Positions 43,097 to 53,246 of a stretch of 64,000 nt of DNA are shown here, in pieces. Below the pieces are notes generated by a model, which was not told where the DNA came from, searched no databases, and was given only the letters and a program-made list of their open reading frames with translations. The stretch's first letter is position 1, and each line of letters starts with the position of its first letter. The stretch is from the NCBI GenBank assembly GCA_900545665.1, contig UQZU01000008.1, positions 1 to 64,000 of the forward strand. The letters run 5' to 3'. The position numbers and the translations under genes are program-made. This DNA comes from an uncultured Collinsella sp. Its GTDB lineage: Bacteria; Actinomycetota; Coriobacteriia; Coriobacteriales; Coriobacteriaceae.

Positions 43097-44050
43097 ATGT
43101 TGAAGTACACGCTCAAACGTATAGGCGCGATGGTTCCGGTGATGCTCATCATCTCGGTCGTCGTGTTTTTGATTATCTATCTCACGCCGGGCGACCCGGC
43201 CTCTTCGATGCTCGGCATGGAGGCTTCGGCCGACCAGATCGAGCGCGTCAACGATAGCCTGGGACTCAACGAGCCGCTGCCGCAGCGCTACGTTGAGTGG
43301 ATGGGCGGCGTACTTACCGGCGACCTGGGCGATTCGTATTTTATGCGCCAGCCCGTCACGCAGGCGATCGCCGAGCACTTTGGCCCCACGCTATCGCTCG
43401 CGCTTCTGGCACAGCTCATCGCGCTGTTGATTGCGCTGCCCTGCGGCGTCGTCGCTGCCCTCAAACATGGGTCGCGCACCGACGCGGTCTTGCGCGTCGT
43501 TGCTCTTTTGGGCGTGGCGATACCCGGCTTTTTGATGGCGCTCATGCTTATGTGGCTGTTTGCCGTCACGTTGCGTGTGTTCCCGGTCGCCGGCTATGCG
43601 CCGCTATCGAAGGGCTGGTTCAGCCATTTACGCTATCTTGCATTGCCGGCCATATCGCTTGGATTCGTGCAGGCGGCCCTGCTCATGCGCATGACCCGTT
43701 CGAGTGTGATCGAGGCTATGCAGCTCGACTGCGTCAAGACGGCGCGTGCCAAGGGCGTCTCCGAGGTTCGCGTGGTGCTGGCCCATGCCCTGCGCAACGC
43801 CGCGCTGCCGATTCTCACCTCGGTCGGCTATTCTTTTGGCGCCCTGATTACGGGCGCTGTGGTGACTGAGGCCATTTTTAACATCCCCGGTTTGGGCCAG
43901 CTGGTCACGAGCTCTATCGAGCGTCGCGACTATCCGGTGATTCAGGGCGTGCTGCTGGTCATCGCCTTGTTGAATTCGGTGATCAATCTGGCCGTCGACC
44001 TTGCCTACGGCGCTTTTGACCCGCGCGCTCGCAAATGGGGCGATGCATGA
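43097..44050 (+). CDS. ABC transporter permease, DppB-type
   Basis: Membrane protein of 317 aa with six segments. It has the N-terminal LKYTLKRIGAMVPVMLIISVV and the DppB/NikB hallmark YLTPGDPASSMLG. The EAA coupling loop is DCVKTARAKGVSEVRVVLAHALRN-type sequence near residue 215. It lies 88 bases after the binding protein and overlaps the next permease by four bases, so the unit is one operon. Confidence 0.93.
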   Translation: MLKYTLKRIGAMVPVMLIISVVVFLIIYLTPGDPASSMLGMEASADQIERVNDSLGLNEPLPQRYVEWMGGVLTGDLGDSYFMRQPVTQAIAEHFGPTLSLALLAQLIALLIALPCGVVAALKHGSRTDAVLRVVALLGVAIPGFLMALMLMWLFAVTLRVFPVAGYAPLSKGWFSHLRYLALPAISLGFVQAALLMRMTRSSVIEAMQLDCVKTARAKGVSEVRVVLAHALRNAALPILTSVGYSFGALITGAVVTEAIFNIPGLGQLVTSSIERRDYPVIQGVLLVIALLNSVINLAVDLAYGAFDPRARKWGDA

Positions 44051-44877
44051 TGACAAACTTTAAGAAGGCTCTTGCCAACAAGGGGTTTGTGGTCGGTGGC
44101 TGCATTTTCCTGGCGATTGCGCTGATCGCGCTCGTCGGTCCGCTGGTGTGGACGGTTGATCCCAATGCGCAGGAGATGGCGTTGCGACTTTCGGCACCTT
44201 CGCCCGCGCATCCCTTTGGCTGCGATGACTTTGGCCGCGACCTGCTTGCCCGCGTTATCGCGGGCGCGCGCGTGTCGCTTGGCGTCGGCATTGCCGTCAC
44301 GCTCGCGACGAGTGCGCTCGGCCTGGTGATCGGCGCCTATGCGTGCTACAACGAGAGGCTCGATCATATTCTCATGCGCATCTGCGACGGCCTTATGTCC
44401 ATTCCGGGCGTGCTGCTGGCCATCGCACTCATGGCGATGATGGGGGCGAGCGTGTGGAACGTCATCATCGCACTCTCCATCGTCTATACGCCCAGCATGG
44501 CGCGCATCGTGCGCTCGCGTGCCATGGTGGTCAAGGAGGAGCCCTTTGTGGAGGCCCTGCGCGTGCAGGGCGCCTCGACCGCGCGCATCGTGTGGCTGCA
44601 TATCGTGCCCAACGTTATGGCACCCTTCCTGGTGCAGGCGACCTTCGTCTTTGCTGAGGCCGTGCTCTCGGAGGCCGCCCTCTCGTTTCTGGGCCTGGGT
44701 ATCAAGGCGCCCGACGCCAGCTGGGGAAACATCCTGCAGGCGGGCAAGAACGTGATGCGCAAAGCCTGGTGGATGATCTTCTTCCCGGCTATCGCCATCA
44801 TCGCGAGCGTGCTTTCGCTGAACCTTGCCGGCGACGGCCTGCGCGACGCCCTCGACCCCAAGACCAAGGAGGACTAG
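44047..44877 (+). CDS. ABC transporter permease, DppC-type
   Basis: Membrane protein of 276 aa. HPFGCDDFGRDLLARVIAGAR near residue 55 is the DppC/NikC signature, and the coupling loop reads VEALRVQGASTARIVWLHI near 165. Its ATG overlaps the TGA of the preceding permease (ATGA). A second ATG three bases later is equally possible. It pairs with the upstream permease to form the channel. Confidence 0.93.
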   Translation: MMTNFKKALANKGFVVGGCIFLAIALIALVGPLVWTVDPNAQEMALRLSAPSPAHPFGCDDFGRDLLARVIAGARVSLGVGIAVTLATSALGLVIGAYACYNERLDHILMRICDGLMSIPGVLLAIALMAMMGASVWNVIIALSIVYTPSMARIVRSRAMVVKEEPFVEALRVQGASTARIVWLHIVPNVMAPFLVQATFVFAEAVLSEAALSFLGLGIKAPDASWGNILQAGKNVMRKAWWMIFFPAIAIIASVLSLNLAGDGLRDALDPKTKED

Positions 44878-44880
44878 TCC

Positions 44881-45865
<985 letters not shown>

Positions 45866-45876
<11 letters not shown>

Positions 45877-46651
45877 TAGCGAAGCCCTGCTTAGCGTCTC
45901 ACATCTGACTAAAACGTATCCCATGCCGGGCTCAGGTTTTAAGCGTCAGGCCTTTACCGCCGTGGACGATCTGTCGTTTGAAATCGCGCCGGGCGAGGTC
46001 TATGGCCTGGTTGGCGAATCCGGATCGGGCAAGTCGACGACTGGACGCCTGATCTGTGGTCTCGAGCGTGCGGATTCCGGCTCGATTGTCTATCGCGGGC
46101 ACGACCTCGTCACGATGTCGGAGCGCGAACGCAAGCCGTTTCGCCGTGAGATCCAGCTGGTATTCCAGGATAGCTCTACGGCTTTTGACCCGCGCAACCG
46201 TGTCGGCCGCATTTTGGAGGAGCCGCTGATTATCGCCGGCGTGCGCGATGCGGATGAGCGCCATGGGCGCGCGCTCTCGGCCCTGGCCTCGGTCGGTCTT
46301 CTGGCAGAGCATTATGACCGCTATCCGCATGACCTTTCGGGGGGACAGCGTCAGCGACTCAATCTGGCACGGGCGCTTATTTGCGAACCGCGCCTTGTGG
46401 TATGCGACGAGCCGGTCTCGGCGCTTGACGTGTCCGTTCAGGCCCAAGTGCTCAACTTGCTTCGCGACCTGCAGCGCACGACGGGCGTGGCGCTGCTGTT
46501 TATCACGCATGATATGCGTGTGGTTCGGCATATGTCCGACCGGATTGGCGTGCTTTACCACGGTCGTCTTGTCGAGGAAGGCGCGGCCGAGGACGTGATC
46601 GCGCACCCGAGCGATCCGTATACGCAGGAGCTTATCGACGCCATTCCCTAG
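45866..46651 (+). CDS. ABC transporter ATPase, DppF-type
   Basis: Protein of 261 aa with Walker A GESGSGKSTTGRLICGL near residue 47, signature DLSGGQRQRLNLARAL near 168, and Walker B LVVCDEPVSALDVSVQ near 190. It lacks the C-terminal cysteine extension of its partner. The start at 45866 overlaps the end of the DppD-type gene by 11 bases and is preceded by AAAGGGGAG. This completes a five-gene importer placed between two reductase genes. Confidence 0.93.
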
Positions 46652-46727
46652 AGGATGCTTCCTTTTGGGTATGGCGTGGGTTTGTTGTTTAATTGTCGGT
46701 ATATCGGTGCAAGAGAGGGGAACTATT

Positions 46728-47891
46728 ATGGCCGATATCGAGGAACAGCCGTTGCCGCGCACGTTTGAGGAGTTCAACGAGCAACGCAAGGCGGCGTTTA
46801 TTCGCGTCAAGGATTACAAGCAGGCGGGTAATCGCCTGATCGGCTTTTTGTGCAGCTACACGCCGCTCGAGATTATCGATGCCGCGGGGGCTGCGAGCGT
46901 GGCGCTGTGCGGCACGTCCGACGAGGTGATTCCCGAGGCCGAGAAGGTGCTGCCGGCAAACCTCTGCCCGCTCATCAAGTCGACGTACGGTTTTGCCTAT
47001 TCGCAAAAGTGCCCGTTTACGTACTTTAGCGACATGATCATCGGCGAGACCACCTGCGACGGCAAGAAGAAGATGTACGAGCTACTCAACGAGCTCAAGC
47101 GCACGCACATTCTGCACCTGCCGCAGGGCCGCGATCGCGCCTACGAGCGCGAGGGCTGGTACGAGGAGTGCCGCCTGCTCAAGGAGGAGCTCGAGGGATT
47201 CTACGGCATCACGATTGCCGACGATGACCTGCGCGCTGCCGTCCGTCGTCGCAACCGTTTGCGTGCGGCCCAGCTCGAGATGTTTGCGCTGCAGGCCAAC
47301 CAGCCGGCGGCCATGAGCGGCGTCGACCTGATGAGCACCATGTTTGCCGGTACGTTCAGCTTTGATATCGAGGCCTATACGCAGCAGCTGGAGCAAAAGG
47401 TTGCCAAGCTACGCGAGGCCTACGACGCGGGTGAGCGCCCGGTCGCGGCAGATGCCAAGCGCATTCTGATTACCGGCTGCCCGGTGGGCGGCGTGATCAA
47501 CAAGATCGGTCGCACCATCGAGTCCAACGGCGGCGTGGTCGTGTGCATGGACGACTGCTCGGGCGAGCGCACGGCGGCCATGATGATCGACCCGGAGGCT
47601 CCCGACATCCTGCGCGCCATCGCCGACCGCTACCTGGATATCAACTGCTCGGTCATGACGCCCAACGACGGTCGTATGGAAAATACGCTGGCCATGTGCG
47701 AGAAGTATCACGTCGATGGCGTAGTGGAGAGCGTGCTGCAGGCATGCCACACCTTCAACGTTGAGAGCGCCCGTATGCAGGAGGCCGTCGAGGGTGCGGG
47801 TATTCCGTATATGAAGATCGAGACCGACTACAGCAACGGCGACATGGGTCAGATCGAGACTCGCATCGCTGCCTTCATCGAAACCCTCTAG
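46728..47891 (+). CDS. Double-cubane-cluster reductase, 2-hydroxyacyl-CoA dehydratase family (second copy)
   Basis: Protein of 387 aa, homologous to the gene at 39930 but clearly diverged. Blocks: GFLCSYTPLEIIDAAGA near residue 40, NLCPLIKSTYGFAYSQKCPF near 78, GETTCDGKKKMYELL near 107, ITGCPVGGVINKIGRTIESN near 248, and INCSVMTPNDGRMENT near 305. These conserved cysteines would hold the double-cubane cluster. The start at 46728 follows GAGAGGGGAA. It follows the importer operon by 76 bases and precedes the activase, from which it is separated by a structured repeat. Confidence 0.9.
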   Translation: MADIEEQPLPRTFEEFNEQRKAAFIRVKDYKQAGNRLIGFLCSYTPLEIIDAAGAASVALCGTSDEVIPEAEKVLPANLCPLIKSTYGFAYSQKCPFTYFSDMIIGETTCDGKKKMYELLNELKRTHILHLPQGRDRAYEREGWYEECRLLKEELEGFYGITIADDDLRAAVRRRNRLRAAQLEMFALQANQPAAMSGVDLMSTMFAGTFSFDIEAYTQQLEQKVAKLREAYDAGERPVAADAKRILITGCPVGGVINKIGRTIESNGGVVVCMDDCSGERTAAMMIDPEAPDILRAIADRYLDINCSVMTPNDGRMENTLAMCEKYHVDGVVESVLQACHTFNVESARMQEAVEGAGIPYMKIETDYSNGDMGQIETRIAAFIETL

Positions 47892-47895
47892 CTTC

Positions 47896-47983
47896 CTCAG
47901 GCACCGGATCTTGCCCCTCAAACCGTCGCTTGCGTACCAAAGTACGCTGCGCTCCTCTTTCGGGGCAATCTCCGGCACCTGAG
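47896..47983 (+). repeat. Structured intergenic element, copy 4
   Basis: Outer helix CTCAGG..CCGGA/TCCGG..CCTGAG (47896-47908/47971-47983, a two-pair mismatch inside), middle helix TTGCCCC/GGGGCAA (47911-47917/47962-47968), and apical hairpin GCGTAC-CAAA-GTACGC (47932-47947). Unpaired strands TCAAACCGTCG and GCTCCTCTTTC match copies 1-3. It lies between the reductase and activase genes. Confidence 0.8.
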
Positions 47984-48045
47984 AAACCTAGAGCTAAGGC
48001 GCCTGAACGCGCCGCTACCTTTGATGTTTAGATTGGAAGAGAGCC

Positions 48046-48810
48046 ATGATAGGGATCGGGATCGATATCGGGTCTACGGCGGCTAAGGCTGCTGTGGTCG
48101 ATGGGGAGGGTTCGGTGGCGTGGACGTGCGTGCAGCCAACCGGGTTCTCCTCGGTCGATGCGGCCGAGCGTCTGCGCGGCGAGCTTGCCGCGGCTGGCTA
48201 TGACGTGGCTGCCGACGACGTGCGCGTGATCGCGACCGGCTACGGTCGTGTCGCCGTGCCCTATGCGCACAAGGTCGTTACCGAGATCTCCTGCCACGGC
48301 ACCGGTGCCGTGTGCCTGTTTGGCGACCACGGCACCGTGATCGACGTGGGCGGCCAGGACACCAAGGTCATTCAGCTTAAAAGTGGCCGCGTGTCCAAGT
48401 TTGCCATGAACGACAAGTGTGCCGCCGGCACGGGGCGCTTTTTGGAGATCATGGCCGACCGCCTAGGCATTTCCCAGCAGCAGATGGCCGACCTGGCGCG
48501 TTCCGGCGAGCCCACCAAGATTAGCAGCATGTGCACGGTGTTTGCCGAAAGCGAGGTCATCAGCCTGATCGGTCGCGGCGAGCCGCGCGAGAACATTGCG
48601 CGTGGCGTGATCGACAGCGTGGTCTCGCGCGTGGCGACCATGGCCGGGCAGGCCGCGGGCGCCCCGTACTACCTGACCGGCGGCCTCTGCGAGAACGCCT
48701 ATGTGGTGGAGCGGTTGGGCGAGCTGCTGGGGTCGCCGGTGACCACCTCGCCCCAGGCTCGCTTTGCCGGAGCGATTGGCGCGGCTGTCCGCGCCGCCGC
48801 CTTGGCCTAG
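48046..48810 (+). CDS. Reductase activase, BadF/HgdC-type ATPase
   Basis: Protein of 254 aa of the ASKHA fold that binds a [4Fe-4S] cluster between two monomers and uses ATP to push electrons into 2-hydroxyacyl-CoA dehydratase-type reductases. IGIDIGSTAAKAAVVDG is the first phosphate loop, DVGGQDTKVI the second, and KCAAGTGRFLE near residue 125 with SMCTVFAESEVISL near 163 supplies the bridging cysteines. It is the only activase in the window, so it may serve both double-cubane reductases. The next gene begins 14 bases after its stop. Confidence 0.93.
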   Translation: MIGIGIDIGSTAAKAAVVDGEGSVAWTCVQPTGFSSVDAAERLRGELAAAGYDVAADDVRVIATGYGRVAVPYAHKVVTEISCHGTGAVCLFGDHGTVIDVGGQDTKVIQLKSGRVSKFAMNDKCAAGTGRFLEIMADRLGISQQQMADLARSGEPTKISSMCTVFAESEVISLIGRGEPRENIARGVIDSVVSRVATMAGQAAGAPYYLTGGLCENAYVVERLGELLGSPVTTSPQARFAGAIGAAVRAAALA

Positions 48811-48824
48811 GGGTGTACCGCGAC

Positions 48825-50042
48825 ATGCGCATCCTCAATATCTCGGCACAAAAACCAGATAGCACCGGCAGCGGCACCTACCTTGCCGCGCTCGTGCGCG
48901 AGCAGATCGAGACGGGGCATCGCGCCGCCGTGCTTTGCGGCGCGGCACCGGGTGATACCCAAGGCGAGCTGGACCGGCGTGCTGCCGTGTTTGCCGTGCC
49001 GTTCGAGTCGCCCGAGCTGCCGTTTCCCATCTGCGGTATGTCCGATGTCATGCCCTATCCCTCTACACGCTATCGTGACCTGACGCCTTCGATGCTCAAG
49101 GCATTTGAGCGGGCATTTGCTGCTGCAATCGATCGGGCGGTGGCTGAGTTTCGGCCCGATCTGGTGCTCTGCCATCACCTGTATCTGGTGACCGCATTGG
49201 CGCGCGAGTGCGTCCGGGGCGTGCCGGTTGTTGCCGTGTGCCATTCGACCGATCTGCGCCAGCTTCGTTCGCATGCGCTCGAGCGCGATCGCATCGTAAG
49301 TGCGGTTCGTCGGCTCGATGCCGTCTTTGCGCTCCATGCTGAGCAGGCTGAGCAGATTGGCCTGGTGTGCGGCGTCGATGCCGATCGCATCCACGTGATT
49401 GGGACGGGCTACGACCATCGCGTCTTCTGCCGCGACGCAAGCGTGGCGAGGCGGCCGGGATCGCTTGTGTACGTGGGCAAGATTTGCTTTAAAAAGGGCG
49501 TCGAGTCGCTGGTTCGAGCCGTGTCATTGCCGATTGACGATGACGTCCGCCCATCTGGCTTGGTGCTTGTGGGCGGTCGCGGGGACGATGCCGAGTACGC
49601 GCGTGTCGAGCGCTTGGCCGCGGCCTCGGATGTGCCGGTGACGCTGGCGGGGCGCCTGGATAGCGATGGGCTCGTGCGCGCCTACCGCAGTTCCGACGTC
49701 TTTGTGCTGCCTTCGTTTTACGAGGGTCTGCCGCTCGTGACGATCGAGGCCCTCGCGTGCGGCTGCAAAGTTGTGGCGACCGATTTGCCCGGCGTTCGTC
49801 CCTGGATGGAGGCTATGCTTCCCGGCGCTCCCGTGACGTGGGTGGCGCCGCCGCGTATGACGGATGTCGACACGCCCGAGGCGGCCGACCTTCCGTTGTT
49901 TGAGCGCGCACTGGCAGATGCTATCGCGCAGGCGCTTGCGGCGCCGCCTTCGACGTTCGAGCCGTCGGCGGTCTCTTGGGAAGCGTGCCTGGGGCGTATA
50001 CTTAAAGTCGTTGATTTGTTGGAAGGGGGTTCGTATGGCTAA
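48825..50042 (+). CDS. GT4-family glycosyltransferase in the selenium cluster
   Basis: Protein of 405 aa with the GT-B fold. The N-terminal half starts RILNISAQKPDSTGSGTYL and contains LVLCHHLYLVTALAREC; the C-terminal half has LVYVGKICFKKGVESL and the nucleotide-sugar EX7E motif in SFYEGLPLVTIEA. It lies between the activase and selD and overlaps the selD start by eight bases, so it is translationally coupled to selD. This coupling is unexpected. SenB, the selenosugar synthase of selenoneine pathways, is also a glycosyltransferase encoded beside a SelD, though family identity with SenB is not shown here. The acceptor is unknown. A GTG at 48813 is an alternative start. Confidence 0.85.
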   Translation: MRILNISAQKPDSTGSGTYLAALVREQIETGHRAAVLCGAAPGDTQGELDRRAAVFAVPFESPELPFPICGMSDVMPYPSTRYRDLTPSMLKAFERAFAAAIDRAVAEFRPDLVLCHHLYLVTALARECVRGVPVVAVCHSTDLRQLRSHALERDRIVSAVRRLDAVFALHAEQAEQIGLVCGVDADRIHVIGTGYDHRVFCRDASVARRPGSLVYVGKICFKKGVESLVRAVSLPIDDDVRPSGLVLVGGRGDDAEYARVERLAAASDVPVTLAGRLDSDGLVRAYRSSDVFVLPSFYEGLPLVTIEALACGCKVVATDLPGVRPWMEAMLPGAPVTWVAPPRMTDVDTPEAADLPLFERALADAIAQALAAPPSTFEPSAVSWEACLGRILKVVDLLEGGSYG

Positions 50043-51084
50043 GGACACCATTAAGCTCACATCCATGACGGCCGCGAGCGGTTGAGCCGCTAAGTTGGCT
50101 CCCGGAGCCCTCGCCCAGGTCCTGGGCGACTTGCCCAATGTGCATAACGACAACCTGCTCGTGGGGTTCGATACCTCCGACGATGCGAGCGTCTTTCGCG
50201 TTGGCGATAACTTGGGCCTTGTGCAGTCCATCGACTTCTTCCCACCGATGGTCGACGACCCGTTTCTGTTTGGCCAGATTGCCGCGGCCAACTCGCTGTC
50301 GGATATCTACGCCATGGGCGGGCGGCCGAGCCATGCCATGAACCTGCTGTGCATTCCGAGCTGCCTGGGCGTCGAGGTTGCCGGCCAGATTCTGGCGGGC
50401 GGCGCCGACAAGTGCGTCGAGGCCGGCTGCACCATAGCGGGCGGCCACACCATCAACGACGACGAGCCCAAGTACGGCCTGTCCGTGAGCGGCTTTGTCG
50501 CGCTTGACCGTATGCTCGCCAACAGCGGCGCGCGCGTGGGCGATGCGTTACTGCTGACCAAGGCGATCGGCTCGGGCATCATCACCACGGCCATTAAGGG
50601 CGAGCTCATCGAGCAGGACGAGGCCGCAGCCATGTTTGACTCGATGCGCACCCTCAACGAGGCGCCGATTCGTCTGTCCGAGGGACTTGAGCTTCACGGC
50701 TGCACCGATGTCACGGGCTTTGGCCTGATCGGGCACGCGTGCGAGATGGCCGAGGGCTCGGGCGTGCAGGTTGAGCTTGCGTCGGGAGCGGTGCCGCTCT
50801 TTGATCAAGTGCTCGACATGGCGCGTCTGGGCATTATCCCCGCGGGCTCCTACCGCAACCAGGACTTCTTTGGCCCGCGTGTGGCTGCCGACGAGGACCT
50901 GGAGTCGGGCATGCTGGATGCGCTGTACGATCCGCAGACGTCTGGTGGCCTACTCATCGCGGCGCCTGCTGCCGATGTGGATGAGCTTGCGCGTCGTTTA
51001 CATGCCGAAGGGCGCGTTGCCGCCGTTGTCGGGCGCGTGTGCGAGCCGGTGCCAGGCGGTCCTGCCGTCCACGTTGTTCGCTAG
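50035..51084 (+). CDS. selD: Selenophosphate synthetase, selenocysteine-containing
   Basis: Read with UGA 50083-50085 as selenocysteine, this is a 349-aa SelD that makes selenophosphate from selenide and ATP. The N-terminus is MAKDTIKLTSMTAASG, then U17, then AAKLAPGAL, matching the SelD active-site (C/U)xxK with lysine 20. Downstream DDASVFRVGDNLGLVQSIDFF, GGHTINDDEPKYGLSV and DVTGFGLIGHACEMA are SelD blocks. Standard callers would start it after the UGA. The ATG at 50035 has GGAAGGGGG upstream and overlaps the glycosyltransferase end. Sec in SelD means that its own synthesis depends on selenium supply. Confidence 0.95.
50083..50128 (+). promoter_or_regulatory. Sec codon and putative bSECIS of selD
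   Basis: TGA at 50083-50085 is followed by two small hairpins: GGCTC-CCG-GAGCC (50097-50109) and CGCCCA-GGTCC-TGGGCG (50112-50128). The second has a five-base GGUCC loop similar to the SelB-bound loop of fdhF. Distances to the UGA (about 16 and 32 bases) fit known bacterial SECIS ranges. Confidence 0.6.
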
Positions 51085-51145
51085 CCCGCACGTTTATGTA
51101 ACTGTTTACCGTTCTCTAGAACGGTTCTTTCGAAAGGAATTTGCT

Positions 51146-51772
51146 ATGTCTACCAAGATTGAAGTCAATGCCATGGGCGATGCCTGCCCGCTGCCCGTCG
51201 TCAAGACGCTTAAGGCACTCAAACAGCTTGATGGCGAGGGCGCCGTGGTGACCTCGGTCGATAACGAGACCGCCGTCAAGAACATCTCCAAGATGGCACA
51301 GGAGAAGGGCTGCACGTCTTCGGTCGAGAAGATCTCGGACGCCGAGTGGCACGTGACTGTCGCGACCTCTGGCGCCGTTGCCGTGGCCGATCCCGAGCAG
51401 GACGGTGCTGCCTTCTGTGATGCCAGCGCCGGCAAGGGCAAGCTCGTCATTTCCGTCTACACCGACTATATGGGCCGTGGCGACGACGAGCTGGGCCACA
51501 AGCTCATGAAGGCGTTTATCTTTGCCGTGACGCAACAGGAGGAGTTGCCCGCGACCATGCTGTTCTACAACGGCGGCGCCAAGCTCACCGTCGAGGGCTC
51601 GCCGGTGCTCGACGACCTGAAGGGTCTGGTCGAGCAGGGTGTCGAGATTCTCACCTGCGGTACCTGCCTCGATCACTATGGCATTAAGGACCAGCTCGCG
51701 GTGGGCGAGGTCACGAATATGTACGTGATTGTGGAGAAGATGGAGCAGGCCGTGCGCGTCGTGCGCCCGTAG
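51146..51772 (+). CDS. yedF: Selenium metabolism protein YedF
   Basis: Protein of 208 aa. Residues 1-75 are a TusA-like sulfur-carrier domain with the conserved DACPLPVVKT (Cys-Pro). The C-terminal half has KLVISVYTDYMGRGDDELGHKLMKAF and ILTCGTCLDHYGIKDQLAVGE, typical of the YedF selenium-associated family. It is thought to carry selenium or sulfur in selenium-using bacteria; the exact step is unproven. The start at 51146 follows GAAAGGA. The 61-base gap after selD contains an ACCGTTCT/AGAACGGT hairpin, which may tune expression. Confidence 0.93.
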   Translation: MSTKIEVNAMGDACPLPVVKTLKALKQLDGEGAVVTSVDNETAVKNISKMAQEKGCTSSVEKISDAEWHVTVATSGAVAVADPEQDGAAFCDASAGKGKLVISVYTDYMGRGDDELGHKLMKAFIFAVTQQEELPATMLFYNGGAKLTVEGSPVLDDLKGLVEQGVEILTCGTCLDHYGIKDQLAVGEVTNMYVIVEKMEQAVRVVRP

Positions 51773-51791
51773 CGTATTGGTTGGAGTTGCC

Positions 51792-52043
51792 ATGAGGGAG
51801 AAGCGCCCGGCGCTTGTCATCACGTTTCCCACCACGGCGGCCGCCATGGGCTGCGAGTCCCTGTGCATTGAGCGCGGTCTTCCCGGGCGAACGATTCCCG
51901 TACCCGGGGAGGTCGCTGCCGGCTGCGGTCTGGCGTGGAAGGCGTTGCCTGCCGATGAGGAACTGCTGCGCGGCGAACTCGCCGCGGCGGGCGTTTCCAC
52001 CGAGGGCTTTACGGTGATTGATATGTGGGAGGTCGTGCGATGA
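51792..52043 (+). CDS. DUF3343 putative Se/S carrier protein
   Basis: Protein of 83 aa. It matches the DUF3343 pattern: LVITFPTTAAAMGCESLCIE near residue 8, PVPGEVAAGCGLAWKA near 42. These small proteins are repeatedly encoded with SelD and YedF and are regarded as putative selenium or sulfur carriers. The start at 51792 is preceded by TTGGAG. Its end overlaps the next gene start by four bases (ATGA). Confidence 0.88.
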   Translation: MREKRPALVITFPTTAAAMGCESLCIERGLPGRTIPVPGEVAAGCGLAWKALPADEELLRGELAAAGVSTEGFTVIDMWEVVR

Positions 52044-53179
52044 TCTATCTGGATAACGCGGCGACGACCATGCACAAGCCGCAGACGGTCATCGATGCCG
52101 TGACGCAGGCGATGTGCTCGCTCGGCAATGCCGGACGCGGCGCCACGTCGGGTGCCCTCGATGCCGCTCGTACGATTCACGGTTGCCGCGCCAAGCTCGC
52201 GCGCCTTTTGGGTTGCCCGAGGGCGGACCATGTGTGCTTTACGCCCAACTCTACGGCGGCGCTCAACACCGCCATCAACGGGGTGGTGCGCCCCGGCGAC
52301 CGCGTGGTCACAACGGTGCTCGAGCACAACTCCGTGCTGCGTCCGCTCAACCGCCTGGCGGCGGAGCGGGGTGTGACCGTTGAGCATGCTGGCTGCGACG
52401 CGGACGGCGTTCTCGATTATGACGAGCTCGAGCAGCTGGTCACGCCGGGCACGCGTGCCGTGGTGGTGACGCACGCCTCCAATGTGACCGGCAATGAGGT
52501 CGACATTGCGCGCGTGGCCGCCATGGCCCATGCGGCAGGCGCGCTTGTGATCGTCGATGCCTCGCAGTCTGCCGGTACGGCGCGTGTCGATATGCAGGCC
52601 ATGGGTCTCGACATAGTGTGCTTTACCGGCCATAAGGGGCTCATGGGTCCGCAGGGGACCGGCGGCCTGGCCGTGGCGGAGGGCATTGACGTGGCTCCGT
52701 GGGCCATGGGCGGCACCGGCGTGCACAGCTTCGATGCGCTGCAGCCGCTTGAGTGGCCCACGCGCCTTGAGGCGGGCACGCTCAACGGTCACGGCATCGC
52801 GGGGCTTTCTGCCGGCCTCGACTTTATCGAGGCGCAAGGCGGGGTCGAGGCGATTGCGGCGCATGAGCACTCGCTTGCAGAGCGCTTCCTCGCCGGTGTT
52901 CGAAAGATTCCGGGGATTAAGCTCTACGGTGCCTTTGACCAACCCGCGCGCTCGGCGATCGTGTCGCTCAACGTGGGCGATATCGACTCTGCCGAGATCT
53001 CGGACGCGCTCATGCAAGGGTGGGGGATTGCGACACGCCCCGGCGCCCACTGCGCTCCGCTCATGCACCGTGCGCTGGGGACCGAGCGTCAGGGTGTCGT
53101 TCGCTTCTCGTTTGGGTATTTCAACACGGACGAGGAAGCCGACACCGCGATTGACGCTTTGCGCGATTTAGCCTGCTAA
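52040..53179 (+). CDS. Cysteine desulfurase-like protein (SelD-linked type)
   Basis: PLP aminotransferase class V protein of 379 aa, of the cysteine desulfurase family found with SelD/YedF (TIGR01977 type). It begins MIYLDNAATTMHKP. The Schiff-base lysine lies in CFTGHKGLMGPQGTGG near residue 200, and the catalytic cysteine in TRPGAHCAPLMHRAL near 335. It could release selenide or sulfide from (seleno)cysteine and hand it to DUF3343 or YedF proteins. The start overlaps the DUF3343 stop. It is the last gene of the selenium cluster, before a terminator. Confidence 0.92.
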   Translation: MIYLDNAATTMHKPQTVIDAVTQAMCSLGNAGRGATSGALDAARTIHGCRAKLARLLGCPRADHVCFTPNSTAALNTAINGVVRPGDRVVTTVLEHNSVLRPLNRLAAERGVTVEHAGCDADGVLDYDELEQLVTPGTRAVVVTHASNVTGNEVDIARVAAMAHAAGALVIVDASQSAGTARVDMQAMGLDIVCFTGHKGLMGPQGTGGLAVAEGIDVAPWAMGGTGVHSFDALQPLEWPTRLEAGTLNGHGIAGLSAGLDFIEAQGGVEAIAAHEHSLAERFLAGVRKIPGIKLYGAFDQPARSAIVSLNVGDIDSAEISDALMQGWGIATRPGAHCAPLMHRALGTERQGVVRFSFGYFNTDEEADTAIDALRDLAC

Positions 53180-53193
53180 AGCGTATATACTTG

Positions 53194-53225
53194 CGGGACG
53201 GGTCTTTTGCCCGTCCCGTTTTTGT
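53194..53225 (+). terminator. Terminator after the selenium cluster
   Basis: Nine-base-pair stem CGGGACGGG/CCCGTCCCG followed by TTTTTGTTTT. Confidence 0.92.
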
Positions 53226-53246
53226 TTTGATTCGAAAGGTGCTCTC

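Noticed and set aside
50083..50085. Stop codon near the start of selD suggesting truncation
   Set aside because: It falls exactly at the SelD catalytic Cys/Sec position, with conserved sequence on both sides.
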